This document shows, one piece after another, positions 10,799 through 22,757 of a DNA stretch of 64,000 bases. The position numbers and the translations under genes are program-made. The first letter of the stretch is position 1. Every line of letters begins with the position of its first letter. The stretch lies in the NCBI GenBank assembly GCA_022393335.1, contig JAJEKB010019918.1:1-64000 (forward strand), in the 5' to 3' direction. Source of the stretch: Macrotrachela quadricornifera (Eukaryota; Rotifera; Eurotatoria; Philodinida; Philodinidae). Under the pieces are notes generated by a model. It was given only the letters and a program-made list of their open reading frames with translations, had not been told where the DNA came from and did not search any database.

Positions 10799-13180
10799 TC
10801 AAAGTTTTTTGCTCCTAGTTTTTAAGTATTTGTTCTTAACTTCTTCGACTTCATCCGAGTCAAGATAGAAGATATTTACACGAGGATTATCTATATTGGA
10901 TCTTTTTGCTGTTTCAAGTTGTTGTTTTTGTGAAAATTCGTAAAAGTCCTTTGCGTTTGACATGAGAATGTTCTTGGAAAGTGTAGCACGTCTGGCGGTG
11001 AACTTTAGTACTGCCCAGATTCCGTCTCCAGCACCTTTACCATGACCCGTAGCTGTAAACGTCCAAGAAGCATCCAAACCAAAATCGCTCTTGTGATGAA
11101 TCAGGTTCAAGATACTAGCGTTGTTTTTAAAATGGGCACATGCTCCATCACTAAACGAAAGGAGAGAGATAACATAGCACATAAACTACATGAAAATAAG
11201 ATTTACCTCACATAATTAATCTTTTTTACCAATGGAAAGTTTTTCTTGATAAATTCAACGAGAATTTTTTGTGCACAGTGCACACATGCTGTTGTATATT
11301 CCATATAATTGCTTATAATTGCCAAATTTCTCTGTTCATCTCCAATGGTAAGATGTATTGTAAATAAGCTGACTTGATACTGGCTAAAGAATCCTTGTTG
11401 AACTTCACGCTGACTTATCAGTGTATAATTCATTGAAAAATCTATCTGCGCCACCACAAACGAGTCGTTCGTCGATTTGGTGCGCAAGTCTTTAATGAAT
11501 TCCCGTTGTTCTCTGTTTATGTGTGTGTGTGAAGCAAGAATGATGGTCATCTTTCTTCAATTTCCGATAATATAGATTCAACTGAGCCAAACATCTGTTG
11601 AAGGTCGTACTTATTATTAACTTTTTTCCACAGAGTCCATGAGCATTCGTCATCCAAATCCATCATACTGTTACTAATGAGAATATCTGTGATGTTCTTC
11701 GATGAACAATTATTGCATTTACCACTGAAGCATTTTTCATCCGGGTCTGTGCACATCATTTGATTAATCAGATCTTTCATATTAATCTTGTTGGCTGCTG
11801 ATAAAACAGCTGTACCAGCACATTTTCGATAGTGGCTGTTCCAAGCCTATAATGAAGCTATTTTAAGTTTGAATCAATATACAAATGGTAAAAACCTTCA
11901 ACAACAAGTCAATGTTCTCATGAATTATACCGACACACGTATCGTGTGGTGTCGCAGTTTTCACTTCTCGTGGTCGAAGAGCATTGGAAGTTGCTCGTGC
12001 AACAAGTCCAGGATGTTGTTCATTGAATATTCGATACGCGTCCAACACAGTCATTTCTAAAAAGCGAACTGCTACTGATTTTCCATTGATTTTGATCGTG
12101 TCTTTGGAATTGGATGAAGTTCGACTGATACCATCATCATGATAAAATTTGACCACATCATCAATTGTTGAGTCAGATAAAGCACGATTAGTTCCTCGCA
12201 GGCACTGTGGATAAGCGAGTATTCCATTGTATTTTCGAAGAACAAGCGGTCGTCGAGCCTGATTTGGCTTTCATTGAAACCTAATAAGTGGAAAAAAGTT
12301 TTTAGTAAAATTTAATTGAAAAATACGGATATATTGAACAAAAAGAGGATAGAATACGCACCATTTTGCTATTTTTCATCGGCCCCAATCTTTAGGAGCA
12401 ATTGTCATCAGGCGAACCATTTCATCGACACCACTATCAGCATATAACTTTTTTAAACCACTCAAAAGTTCGTTCGACTCATATATTGTTAGTTCATGAG
12501 GATTTGGATCATTCGAAAGTTGAGATTTTCCATCCAATACATCGCATAATCGATTTAGTTTTCGATAAACTTCATCAACTTTGGTTCGAATGGGTGACAC
12601 TGCTGATCTAAATACAATCGTCATTTCAGAAAATTCGAATTGAGTTTGCAAACTAACCTGTCATGAATCGGATTTATGTTCAGTAATTCGAATACAGCTG
12701 ATCATTCTTCCATTGCTTTGTCTTTCTTATGTTCGAGTTCATAGAAAACATGATCTGTCTCTTCGTTCATCAATTCGGGATCAGTTGTACCCTCATCCAT
12801 ATGTGGTGATTTATCATCATTGTCATCTGATTCAGCTATAATACCACTATCCATATGAGGATTTTGTTTCCCTCCTTCGTTCAATTCATTGACATCCATA
12901 CTGACAGCATCATTATCATCACCATCATTTTTATTTTAATTGATAAAAGGACCTTTTGTCATGAATTCTTCACCACTTGAGCTTTCATCGTCGTTGACTT
13001 CCATTGATTGATGAGTCATCATTTTCTTCGATTCAAATGTGTGGCATCTTGGACATAACCAACGAAATCGTTTGTGAGCCACATCATATTGAGAAATCAA
13101 AAGTTCGAAAGCTGTAAAGACACAGCCTTGGTTTCTTTTGGCACACGTGTAGATTTTCCATGATTTATCGGATGTTCACG
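10799..13180 (-). pseudogene. Transposase-like multi-exon gene inside the 3.9-kb element (decayed)
   Basis: Unnamed protein, interpreted as the element's transposase. Reading the minus strand from about 13180: a Cys-rich module (C-x6-C then C-P-R-C about 30 residues later), an acidic stretch (12899-12702), an exon with KLNRLCDVLDGKS (12620-12376), then KPNQARRPLVLRKYNG leading into a VVKFYHDDGISRTS block (12270-11906), then AWNSHYRKCAGTAVLSAANK with a CxxxxCxxxxCxxC cluster (11846-11547), then IDFSMNYTLISQREVQQGFFSQYQVSLFTIHL (two D/E candidates), and finally SDGACAHFKNNAS and ATGHGKGAGDGIWAVLK (to 10799). Four short introns restore frame at 12652-12604, 12361-12303, about 11898-11847 and 11207-11162. 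In-frame stops remain near 12939, 12704, 12378 and 12272. The SDG/ATGHGKG arrangement recurs in uncharacterised repetitive animal proteins I recall, but I cannot name the superfamily. A DDE/RNase-H fold is inference. Confidence 0.65.
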
Positions 13181-13484
13181 ATATTTTTGTCCTGGCATCA
13201 AAATAAAATTTTGAAAAAAAAGAGGTACTACTGAGCAATCAATATCTTTACTAATATTCAATGATTCATCCCGTAATCTTATTCGTTTAAGATCAGGACA
13301 TTTTTAGTAACATATCACGTTTTAAATCTAAAGATGTCCTTACACAGAAATGGAAAATCTATCATTTCGATAACACTGTCCTTTTCGACTGCGTTCTCTT
13401 ACTTCTGTGAGACCGCTTCACGACAAACCTTTCGAGTGATGTGTGCAAAGTCATCAGTTCAGCATCATTTCGAGAGGATAGTAT

Positions 13485-13919
13485 CATCAAAATTCTCGTA
13501 CTCTACGAAGAAAATAAGACAAGATTTCTTTGAATTAATTGAATCTAATTCACATTCACGAAATAGGACTATTATTATATACATAGAAAATGACTTACCA
13601 CATATGACTTTCAATAAGACCAGTCTGATTACTATCAGAAAACATGTTTCTAGACTTGTTTGATATTTATGTGTACTAAAAAATTTCGAAAAAAGAGCGT
13701 TTGATGAAGTTCTAGACATTACTCTGTCATTTTTTCTACATATGAAAAAACGCTGTAGGTATACCTAAAAAACGCTAAAAAACGCGAGGTTTTTCGCAGA
13801 TAGGTCCCAATTTTTTTTCACTAAAAGTGTTTTCTAACAAAGATCGGATGTTTGAGCCGAAAAAAAATCGAAAAAAAAAACCTTTCCAAAAAAGTGGATG
13901 GGTCCTCATGGATTCATCC
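13485..13919 (-). repeat. Right TIR of the 3.9-kb transposon
   Basis: Reverse complement of 10050-10472. It includes A- and T-rich runs that differ in length from the left copy. Confidence 0.85.
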
Positions 13920-13922
13920 TTG

Positions 13923-14567
13923 TATCAATTAAGGGCAGAGATCAAAATCGGACAAGGTGACGGAACGTTACGACGAGCAGGGAGAGGCTTTATTTTAGAA
14001 ATTTTTCCGTACAAAAATATAATTAGAAAATGTTTGTATATTACATATTAAAACTTAATGATAAATAACAATGTCAGTGACAAATCACTCGGTGCTATAG
14101 AATTTTATCTTTACAACATGTTCAGGTATAGGATGCATCAGTATTCCACCTCTCTAAGAACCATTGCACGATAGATATGATCACACTGCTCAATCGATGT
14201 CACAGATTTCGATGAAATTTTGTCCATAGGTAGCCCCAAGTAAGACATGAAAACGTCTAAAATTTTTCGCTTTGAAATCTTTATCTTACTAAGATATTAA
14301 AATCACAATAGAGACACCCTCAGCTGAAAAAATTCCGTGGATATATATTAGCATAGGTACCCGACATACCCACATACTCAAAACTATTCTCAACCATGTT
14401 AATCAATATAGTGAAATTTCATAAGTTCTAGAATATCCCTCTGCCTTGTGATCAGGTTTTCTGTCGCTTATGAGCGATTTATGTCATTTCGCTTTGGAAC
14501 TAACGGTAAGTACTACCACCCCTTAGCTATTAAAAATAGTTTTCAAAACCTTGGTGATTTGATTTTA
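13923..14567. other. Intergenic, nothing recognised
   Basis: AT-rich DNA between two transposable elements; no open frame, RNA or repeat that I can support. Confidence 0.5.
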
Positions 14568-15108
14568 TATGGTTAGATAGAGCAAGTCAAACTGAGTAAG
14601 AATATATGTATTGAAAATTATTTTTTAATACAGTTGATAAAAAATTGCGATTGTTTTTAATATTTTCTCAATTTTTCCTCCTGTTTAACTTCTAAAAAAA
14701 ATATCAATAGACGCAGTTTTTGATGCAAAATAGATAAGATTTAACGAAGAAAATCACGAAATACTCGTAGAATTTCATGTTTTTGCCGTTTTCAACTAGA
14801 CATGAGCACTGTTCTCCTCCAATATATCAATATTTCAAAAAACAAAAGCTATAACTTTTGAAGCTCAATGCTTGACGATTCTGATGATATGTCACATTCA
14901 GCTATATCTTGAGATACAAAAAACCAGATAGCTTTCCAAAAATGTTCATGACACACAAGTGTTGATGTTTTTTCTTTGGCAAATGCTATATATTTAAAAT
15001 AGGTTAAGTTGATGCAGTATTTCACGAGGGATCCGAATAACAGTATTTTAAAACAAACTTCAACATATATATTCTTACTCAGTTTGACTTGCTCTATCTA
15101 ACCATGTA
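14568..15108. mobile_element. Non-autonomous TIR element (about 540 bp)
   Basis: ATGGTTAGATAGAGCAAGTC and the following 20 bases at 14569-14608 are repeated almost exactly in inverted orientation at 15066-15105. Weaker pairing continues inward to about 75 bp. There is no coding capacity. A MITE-type element is the simplest reading; the target duplication was not resolved. Confidence 0.8.
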
Positions 15109-15336
15109 TAAAAAATAAAATAAGATATTGCTCGAACTTTGCATTCTCCGCATCTTAGTCAAAATAAAGAAGATCGAGTCTAGAACGACATCATTTATGT
15201 AAATATGTGGATAAGATACAGTAAGCAGGAAAAGACATTGTTGCAAAATGAAGATAAGCTGAGAAATACAATGCAATTTTCATTCAAATTTGAAGCTATG
15301 TAATAACACAAAAGATTATGGTGACCTGCAAGTCAA

Positions 15337-18300
15337 TTATTTTATGTTTCTTGTTTGTACCTGGATAATCGCCGGAGTGACTCTTGACTGTCGCTTCAGA
15401 TAACATCGCCAGGCAAAACTTACTAATCGTGGTACCACCAACTGAAGAACACTTTTGACGCCGCCAATCACCGAAATAACTTGAAAAAAGAGAGAGAATG
15501 TGTGAAATCTTAAAGAGAGTTTCGAAAACAGAAGTCGGTCACTTTGTGCAACCGCTTCCTCCTCTCTCAACCAGAATTTAAGACTGTAACCTTCTATTAC
15601 AGTTCTGAAAACGTTTACCAATATTTAATCGATAGCTGGACAAATACGAACTTTGTCGAGTATCAATCATGCTTATCAAACCCTGACTCAAACAATACAG
15701 AGACGGATCTAAGAAAAATTAGAAGACAGTCGTCACTATTTCGAAATTTTTTCCCAACAGAAGAGTCGAAAAATGAGTCAATACTATCTCTCATAAAAAT
15801 CCTGGATCCGCCACTGAGACAATGGTTTTTTTCTAATAAAGTGTCTCAAAACTGCGTTATAATAATAGAACATTCAATGAAAAGGTTTTAAAAATAAGAA
15901 ATAACGTTCGATTTAGTAGCTAGATTCTTTAGAAAAAAATCTAATATTTACTTGTAGTGACCATGTAGATAATGTCATGTCTTTTCAAGTAAGTATACTT
16001 GCATTCAGATGGCTGACATTGCATGTAGTAGCCTGGAAAAGAAACGTTTTTGCTGATCCATTCGTCGACCATCAGCTGTTCTACCATGGACTCGATAGTT
16101 GCATTCATAGCAAAGTTTCGATTGAGTGAACTATTCAAAGCATTTACTGTAAAATAAGGAGTATTAAATCTAATCTGAATGCGAAAATCGTGTATCCATG
16201 TTTCATTGTAAAATGCATACAGAGACGATTGTAAAGTTGCTTCAACTGCATAGCAACCTATTCGAATTCCTGGAATTGGAAATTGAAGAATACCATTGTC
16301 TGCATAGATGCCTGCTTCTTGTGAGCATAAAGGCGAATTAGCACATGAACAGTTGAGGAAAGAAGTATAGTTTGCGGCAGTTCGTAAAAAATCAATTCCA
16401 CGCGTAATATCAAGGGTCATTTGAATGTTAGTAGCATATCCAGAGATAAGAGCATTTGCTTGAGATGTTTCCCGAATGACTCGAAGCGAATTGACAAACT
16501 CGCTAGTTGTAGTTACAATGAACAAATTCATTAACTCAAGTCCTTGAGTGATAAGCTCATTTTCAGACATGACGTGGCTAGTGATAATCGATGATGAGAT
16601 AAAATCCTTTAGTCCATTATTGATCGTTGTATTACTAATTTCACATAACGAGGCAATCGTGAAAAAGAACGAGCCACCGAGAAGGCGAAAGTCGTACCAA
16701 GTACCATTCTTACGATTGCTAAGAGTATCAGATACGTGCTTGGAAATAACTCCAATTATCCAACGAGAAGTGACCAAGGGGCTCGAACAGACCTGGTGTA
16801 AAGTAGAACGAAGTGTTAAGAAAGTTTTGTACTCAATTGAAATATTTTTACACGGACACGAGAGCGTATCTGAATGAGTCGCATAGAGAGATAAATACTC
16901 ATCGACAGAAGGGGACGGAATTATCACTGTCTTCACAATTGTTGTTTGTGCAGAATATCCAGTCAAAACGAGTACTGCACCAATAAGTAGTAAGATGAAG
17001 ATACGAGTTGAAATTAATTCGCTCTTTATTTGAATTTCATCAGTCGCTGGTGGTAATGAAGAAAACAGATTGAGTTGACGTAGTTTATCAAGCAAGTTTA
17101 GAGCGAACGCTCGAAACGAAAATTGAACATGTATTGTTTCTGCTTCTTGTCGTCCTCTACGGGCATACGCAGCAAACACAAATCGCACAAGAAGAGGCAT
17201 GATTGTCTGAAGGACTGCCACTAAACCTCCAATGAGTCCTAACAAAGTCGTAAAAATGACTAGAAAGCTTCTTCGGTTGACGAGAGTATATGTGCACACT
17301 TTGGGTCGACATTTTTCATAGTATACATCATGTAAACTTGTTAAATTCCACTGATTAATCATCATTTTCGAGAGAATATCCTCAACAGATGTTTCTAATT
17401 CAAACTGGATCAACTGAGTCATATTTAATGCCCTAGTCGTATTTGGGAAAAAATAATACCACTCGTTCATTAAATTAATCCACGACTGATCGAAAAGATT
17501 TTCAAGATTCCATTCACGAGTAGATTCATCAGGTAGACAGTCCTGGGGAAGTGTGGTACCAAATCCAAACCTTAATGGCAAGTTGTCCGGGCAAGAGATT
17601 GAAGGAAAACAATAACATTGTTGATGACTTCGATACATGAACTGAAGTAAAGAAGAGTTTTGAGTGGGGGTTGAACTCTGTGTACCCCCAACGTAAGGAT
17701 AAAAGTTCGTTCCCTGGGCGCTTACGATGGCATTAGCACGAGTAGTTTTGGCGATCAAATTAAGGGAACTTACAATTGAACTTGTCATCGATATTATCAG
17801 AGAATTTCCGATAACATCAGTACGCGCACGGAATTCATCTTTACCAAGCACCTGTGCAGTGACCATTTGAGTTCTATTGAATGACTTAATATTAGTTTCA
17901 ATATGACTTGCAGTTAAACGACAATAGGAAGCGAGCATTTGAAATAGGGGAGTCGCATATACTGCCAAGTCACTCCAGCTTGCAAAACCTTCTGAGAAAT
18001 TAAGCCACTTTGATTGAACGAAGTCACTGTAGCAGACAGGATGCAACATTATCTCAATTTGTAGAATAGATTCATATTCGGCTGCTAAAGACGAGCACGG
18101 GCACGATAATGCATGTTGAATGTGCTGTGTGTAAAGAGTTAAAAATTGATTGTATGATGGTGATTCAATCATGTAAGTTGTGGTCGTCATATCCACAGAC
18201 AGATAAATTAAGAACAAGATGATGCACACAATCAAAAAGCAGATGAATACTCGAGTCGTAATCACTTGTTGTCGAATCTGAGCTACATCGGTACTCGGTG

Positions 18301-19841
18301 GAACAGATGGAAAGATGTTCAAATGAATCAATTTTTTCCACCGAGATTCAACTAAACAAACAATCGATCAGCTCATCCTTTTAAATATTTTTTTTGGGAA
18401 TGTTTTGAAAAGAGAAAACATTACAGATAGTTATTCATTACGATGGCTTCACTTCTGTTGGAGCTCAACAGTGAGAATATAGGATGAATGCTAAGTTAAT
18501 AAATACCTTTTCAAAGAATTGCTGTCAGTATAGACTTTAAAAACACATACCTTCTAAATGAGTGACAGATGGTGGTGGCGGTACTGCGCCACATATACGT
18601 TGTCGAATGAATTTGACGGCTGTTGGTATAATAATTCGGAGAACTTTCATAAGACCACCAATAAGACCAATTATTGTAGTGATCATGTACAATATATTGT
18701 ATTTACGTACAAATGAATAGGTACATGACTCTGATTTACATTGATCATAATAATTCGACCACGATATATTTTGAGACCAATGTTCGACCATTGCTTGTGA
18801 TAGAAGAGTATCTACGGTCGAATTCATAGAAAATTGACTCAAAAGTGGATCAAGTACAGTAGCATTGAATTGTACGGGAGAGTGCAGAATTAACCGAAGA
18901 TGTTCTAAACACGAACGGTTGTAAAAACATTCCAATGATGATCTTCGAGCAGCTTCGATCATATAGCATCCTATGTAGAGACCTGGTATGGGAAATAACG
19001 TGCTACCATTCATCTCCTGACGAGTTAACGGTGCGAGACAAGAGGGTGTGAGAAAACAGTTACAGCTGTCATTACTGTTATTGTAAGACTCAAAAGAGAT
19101 ATCAGCCCACAACCACGAATTCACGTTCACTTTAGAATTGGTTAATAAACCAGACATAAGCGAGTTGGCATGAGTCATCTCTCGGATCATGGTGAATGGC
19201 TGGATAAATTTGTCGACTGCTGACGATTTGAATGCATCAATAGTTGATTGAGTTCGTTGAAAAAAGAGATCTTCAGCCAACATTGAAGCCGAAATGAAAC
19301 GAGTGGAATTGAAATTGAGCAATGAATTCTTAAGACTTGCTTTAGCCAAATTACAAAATGTTGCTAATGCTTGAAAAAGTGGACTGCCTGTGTAGGTGAA
19401 ATCTTTGCTAATATAAATATCAGCAGCTGCGTTAATATATTCGAACCAGTTACTTGTGACAAAATCACTGTAACATACTTGATGAAAATTTGGATACAAT
19501 GAAATGAATGTATTTTGCATAACAGCCATATTCTTACATGGACAATTTAGCGTTTCACGATAGTGTTGAGCAAGTACACGAAATTGATCAAATGTTGGTT
19601 TATTGATAGTGATTGTTTGAGTAATGCTCTCTTGCGATGTATAGATGGCAAGTACGACTATGCTGAACGTGAAAAGAATGAGGAATACACGTGTCGAAAT
19701 CAGTTCATTTCGAATATTATAATTATCTGTTGACGGTGGATAAGAACTAAACAGATTCAATGATTGAAGGTGCTGCAAAACAAATGCTGCTCTCGATGGT
19801 CTTGCCATTCTGTCATTAGTTTCGATTTGATCTTCTTGCAT
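15337..19841 (-). CDS. Three-unit 'CPC' multi-pass membrane protein, 1277 residues
   Basis: I read one gene from three exons: 19841-18551, 18351-15952 and 15479-15337. The introns are 199 bp (GTATGT...TTTAG) and 472 bp (GTAAAT...TTCAAG); both are phase 1 and the joined length is a multiple of three. The protein holds three tandem units of about 425 residues. Each begins LNLFSSxPPSTD, then a TRVF-led transmembrane helix, then LSCPCKN, HQVCYSDFVTSxW, ASxC and a variable extracellular part rich in N-x-S/T sites, a QCxxxxCxY pair, and a second helix with the signature ITTIIGLIGGLxxVLxxIxP. Six membrane helices in all, with large glycosylated, disulfide-rich ectodomains. Function unknown; the family is familiar to me as an abundant bdelloid family without assigned role. 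ATG 19841 is chosen over the TTG two codons upstream. The 3' exon is tiny and would be missed by simple gene finders. Confidence 0.82.
15480..15951 (-). other. 472-bp intron of the CPC membrane protein gene
   Basis: Donor GTAAAT and acceptor TTTTTTCAAG join VTT to ISVIGG, restoring the ITTIIGLIGG-type helix seen in the other two units. A 115-codon plus-strand open frame (15544-15891) lies inside it and is taken as chance. Confidence 0.75.
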
Positions 19842-20075
19842 TATCAAACCTCTCTCGAATCAGGAAGCATCAACAAGTCACTAAAACACATACACAACGA
19901 TCAATATCTTTATCAGAAAACTCCCCAACTATATGCGGATCACAAATAAAATTAGATAGTCTTTCGTTAAATTGGCTACCAAATAATAGTCAAATGTAAA
20001 TACTAGGGTGAATTGAAAACGGCATGTATTGACGCTAAATAATGGTTGTTATTAGAACTTTTTAGTGTCTTGGAA

Positions 20076-20497
20076 ATGTGAGACTTTTTTGAAGGAGATA
20101 AATAAGGCGTCAGTAATTCCATCACAAAATAAACATTTACACAAAATTTAATAGAGCTTGATGTGTTCTATTAAACTGTCTATCTTTAAAAAAACCTTTG
20201 AGTTCAATTTTTTTTAATGAAACTAGCTTTTCATTATTTTTACAACTTCTACCGCATCCAGATATACTCATTGGATGCACTTTTTTCCGTTACATCTAAT
20301 AAGTATTTTTGGATGCGTTAGAAGTTATAAAATTAATAAAAGAAGCTAGTTTCATTAAAAAAATCAAACTTAAAATTGTTTTTAAGATAGACAGTTTAAT
20401 AGAACACATCAAGCTCTATTAAATTTTTTTTGTAAATGTTTATTTCGTGATGGAATTACTGACGCCTTATTTATCTACTTCAAAAAAGTCTCACATA
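20076..20497. mobile_element. Foldback element with near-complete palindrome
   Basis: Left arm 20076-20262 and right arm about 20312-20497 are reverse complements (for example GATAAATAAGGCGTCAGTAA and AGAGCTTGATGTGTTCTATT with their complements). The centre holds GCATCCAGATATACTCATTG, and a related motif recurs at 35283-35339. No coding capacity; MITE-like, about 420 bp. Confidence 0.88.
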
Positions 20498-22136
20498 TAA
20501 GTGTCGTTTTTAACGAGCTTTCAAATTGGTATAAAATTCATTAGTTATTCTATTTGAAATAATGCTAGTATTCCTCTGAAATATTATTATTTCCAATCTA
20601 GTACAACTAGAGATACGACTTTTATTTTTTTTTTTCATCTCTTCTTAGGAATTCAAATCAAAAGATCTGGTCTAGCAAAATATACATCCAAAATATGACG
20701 TTATTTTATTTTGCCGTTTATAAAAACAGTTATACGTTCATTTTCTCCTCTTCCGTTTAGTCATCTCATTATTAATAATTAAACAGAACACAATTCTATA
20801 GAACAAAGATGTTGATTAATAAACCTAATCTGAAATTGCGCTTACTATCGGCAGACTGATCATATCGCTCGCTATCGTCATTCTATCAACTTGTGTGTTC
20901 TTCTCTGCAAAAAAAAGTGTTCGAAATTAACCATGATTATATTGGCACAGATCTCTTTTTAAAATGTTTTGTTTACTCGTTTATGATGAACGAACAATTT
21001 TTCTGTATTTATTTTTGTGTTTTTTAAATCCTGCAAGAGTAAAAGTTAATGTCTGAGGAACAGATCTGATACCATAAAAGAAGAACAAAGAAATGTATAT
21101 AATAATAAAACTGTATAAGAACATTTTGGAAAAGTAACTATACCATTTGATAGTACTTGAAATTTTCTATCCTTCTATTTGTTTCTGTTTTAGTTTGCAC
21201 TTAAGCATTATCAAAATAAATTGAGTACAATGAAGGCATTCTCATGTTTAGATTCCCACAGACTTAATTTTGTCACTGTTACAAAAATCAATTTTTGAAA
21301 AATTTATCTATTGTCTCGCATTTATTTACTGAAAAATAATTTGAATATAGTGAACGTATTTCCAATTGACAGGCATCACAAATCTGCATTTTTGTTGCTA
21401 CTTAAATTCAAAACAATATATTCACACATAGGATGATAGAGAATTTTGAGTGCTATCATAATCTATAGTTACTTTTTTCAAGAAAGGTATTTTTATAGCA
21501 ATGAAAAGTTTCACAGATTAGTTGAGGAGACAAAACTCAGCCTGCGTGAATCTGATGATGAGGATGCTTCCATTATACTCAATGTATATTGATAATGTAT
21601 AAATAGAAACTAAACAAAAAATATACTAGGTGATAGATAGCTTGAAGCCCTATTAAATGGTATAGTCTATTTTTCGAAATGTTCTTTTAGAGTGTCAAAA
21701 GAGTTCAAATACTGACTCCAGAACTTGCTGGTCAGGGTGTAGATACACTTTTTGCATTAGCACCCTGACACGATCAAGAACAGAGGACGAGGCTAACTAA
21801 TAAAGAGAAAAAAGTAAATGGTGCGCCCCCGTACTGCCAATTGCACCACCGACAAGGTAACACGCTGGTCAACCACCGTCATTGATCAAAAAACCGACTG
21901 TGCATTTTTGTCGATATCATAATACAAATAAGTCTCGTGAGATGAGCAGAAAGTATTTATTGTTCCTTAAGTTTTACACTTTCAACACATAGTTTCATGG
22001 TATATGACTGAGCAAGTGGTTTTTATCTAAGTTTCATGATTTTCAGATAGTGGATTACGTCGCTGCCAAAGGCGTGACCGGCGCACATCTCTAATACCAA
22101 GACTCATTCGTCTGATCACAAAAGAGAACTTCAGCT
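20498..22136. other. 1.6-kb intergenic stretch, nothing recognised
   Basis: AT-rich, with no open frame of note. Positions 21825-21870 are locally G+C-rich, without recognisable identity. Confidence 0.45.
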
Positions 22137-22757
22137 CACGAGGGAACCGCCCGAGATGATTCACGGCTTTAAAGCTCATACTTTGGGCATAAGTAGGGGA
22201 CTCCAACACTAGAATAACCCTAAGAGGATTTGGGCCCATGCACGTGTGGAGCTGAGTTATAACCGTTTTACTCGTTTTTTGCCCTAGAGCACTGATTCAC
22301 CTGCAAAATCAAATCAACGATTTTCGATCTGAAATTTTGTCCATGTGGAGGCCTAATGGTCATTAGAATACCCTAAAAGTTTCAAACAAAACGAATGTAT
22401 CCTTCTTAAGATATTGACTTCACAAAAAATTCCGGGTCTGCTAATTCTTGTCGAGAAATAGTCGGTTTTTGAAAATTCAATATCTTGAGAAGGATACATT
22501 CGTTTTGTCTGAAACTTTCAGGATATTCTAATGGCTATTAGGCCTCTACATGGACAAAGTTTCAGGTCGAAAATTGTTGATTTGATTTTGCAGGTGAACC
22601 AGTGCCCTAGGGCAAAAATCGAGTAAAACGGTTATAACTCAGCCCCACAGATGCATGGGCCCAAATCCTCTTAGGGTTATTCTAGTGTCGGGGTCCCCTA
22701 CTTATGCTCAAAGTATGAGCTTTAAAGCCGTGAATCATTTCAGGCGGTTCCCTCGTA
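22137..22757. mobile_element. 620-bp foldback element
   Basis: The arms 22137-22415 and 22463-22757 are reverse complements over about 280 bp with scattered mismatches. Examples are CACGAGGGAACCGCC, GATTTGGGCCCATGCA and GGATACATTCGTTTTG. The spacer is about 50 bp. It is more G+C-rich than its surroundings. No protein is encoded; the frame at 22027-22239 (-) only overlaps the left arm. Confidence 0.9.

Larger units (their letters stand above)
10050..13919. mobile_element. 3.9-kb DNA transposon with about 420-bp TIRs
   Basis: The arms 10050-10472 and 13485-13919 are long inverted repeats. Their identity is visible in the nearly identical 74-residue conceptual translations at 10237-10461 (+) and 13465-13719 (-), and in matching outer ends (GGTGAATCCATGAG against GGATGAATCCATGAG). 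Between them lies one minus-strand multi-exon gene listed separately. Long TIRs, a single internal gene and the lack of RT indicate a cut-and-paste DNA transposon. I could not define a target-site duplication. The arms have diverged by small indels and several internal stop codons are present, so this copy is old. Confidence 0.85.

Noticed and set aside
15544..15891. 115-codon plus frame
   Set aside because: It lies in the 472-bp intron of the minus-strand membrane gene and has no recognisable motif.
16548..16877. 109-codon plus frame
   Set aside because: Antisense to a well-supported exon of the CPC membrane protein.
18352..18550. Boundary between two separate genes (TTG start near 18331)
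   Set aside because: No ATG; a GTATGT donor at 18550 and TTTAG acceptor at 18352 join the frames exactly, so it is read as an intron.
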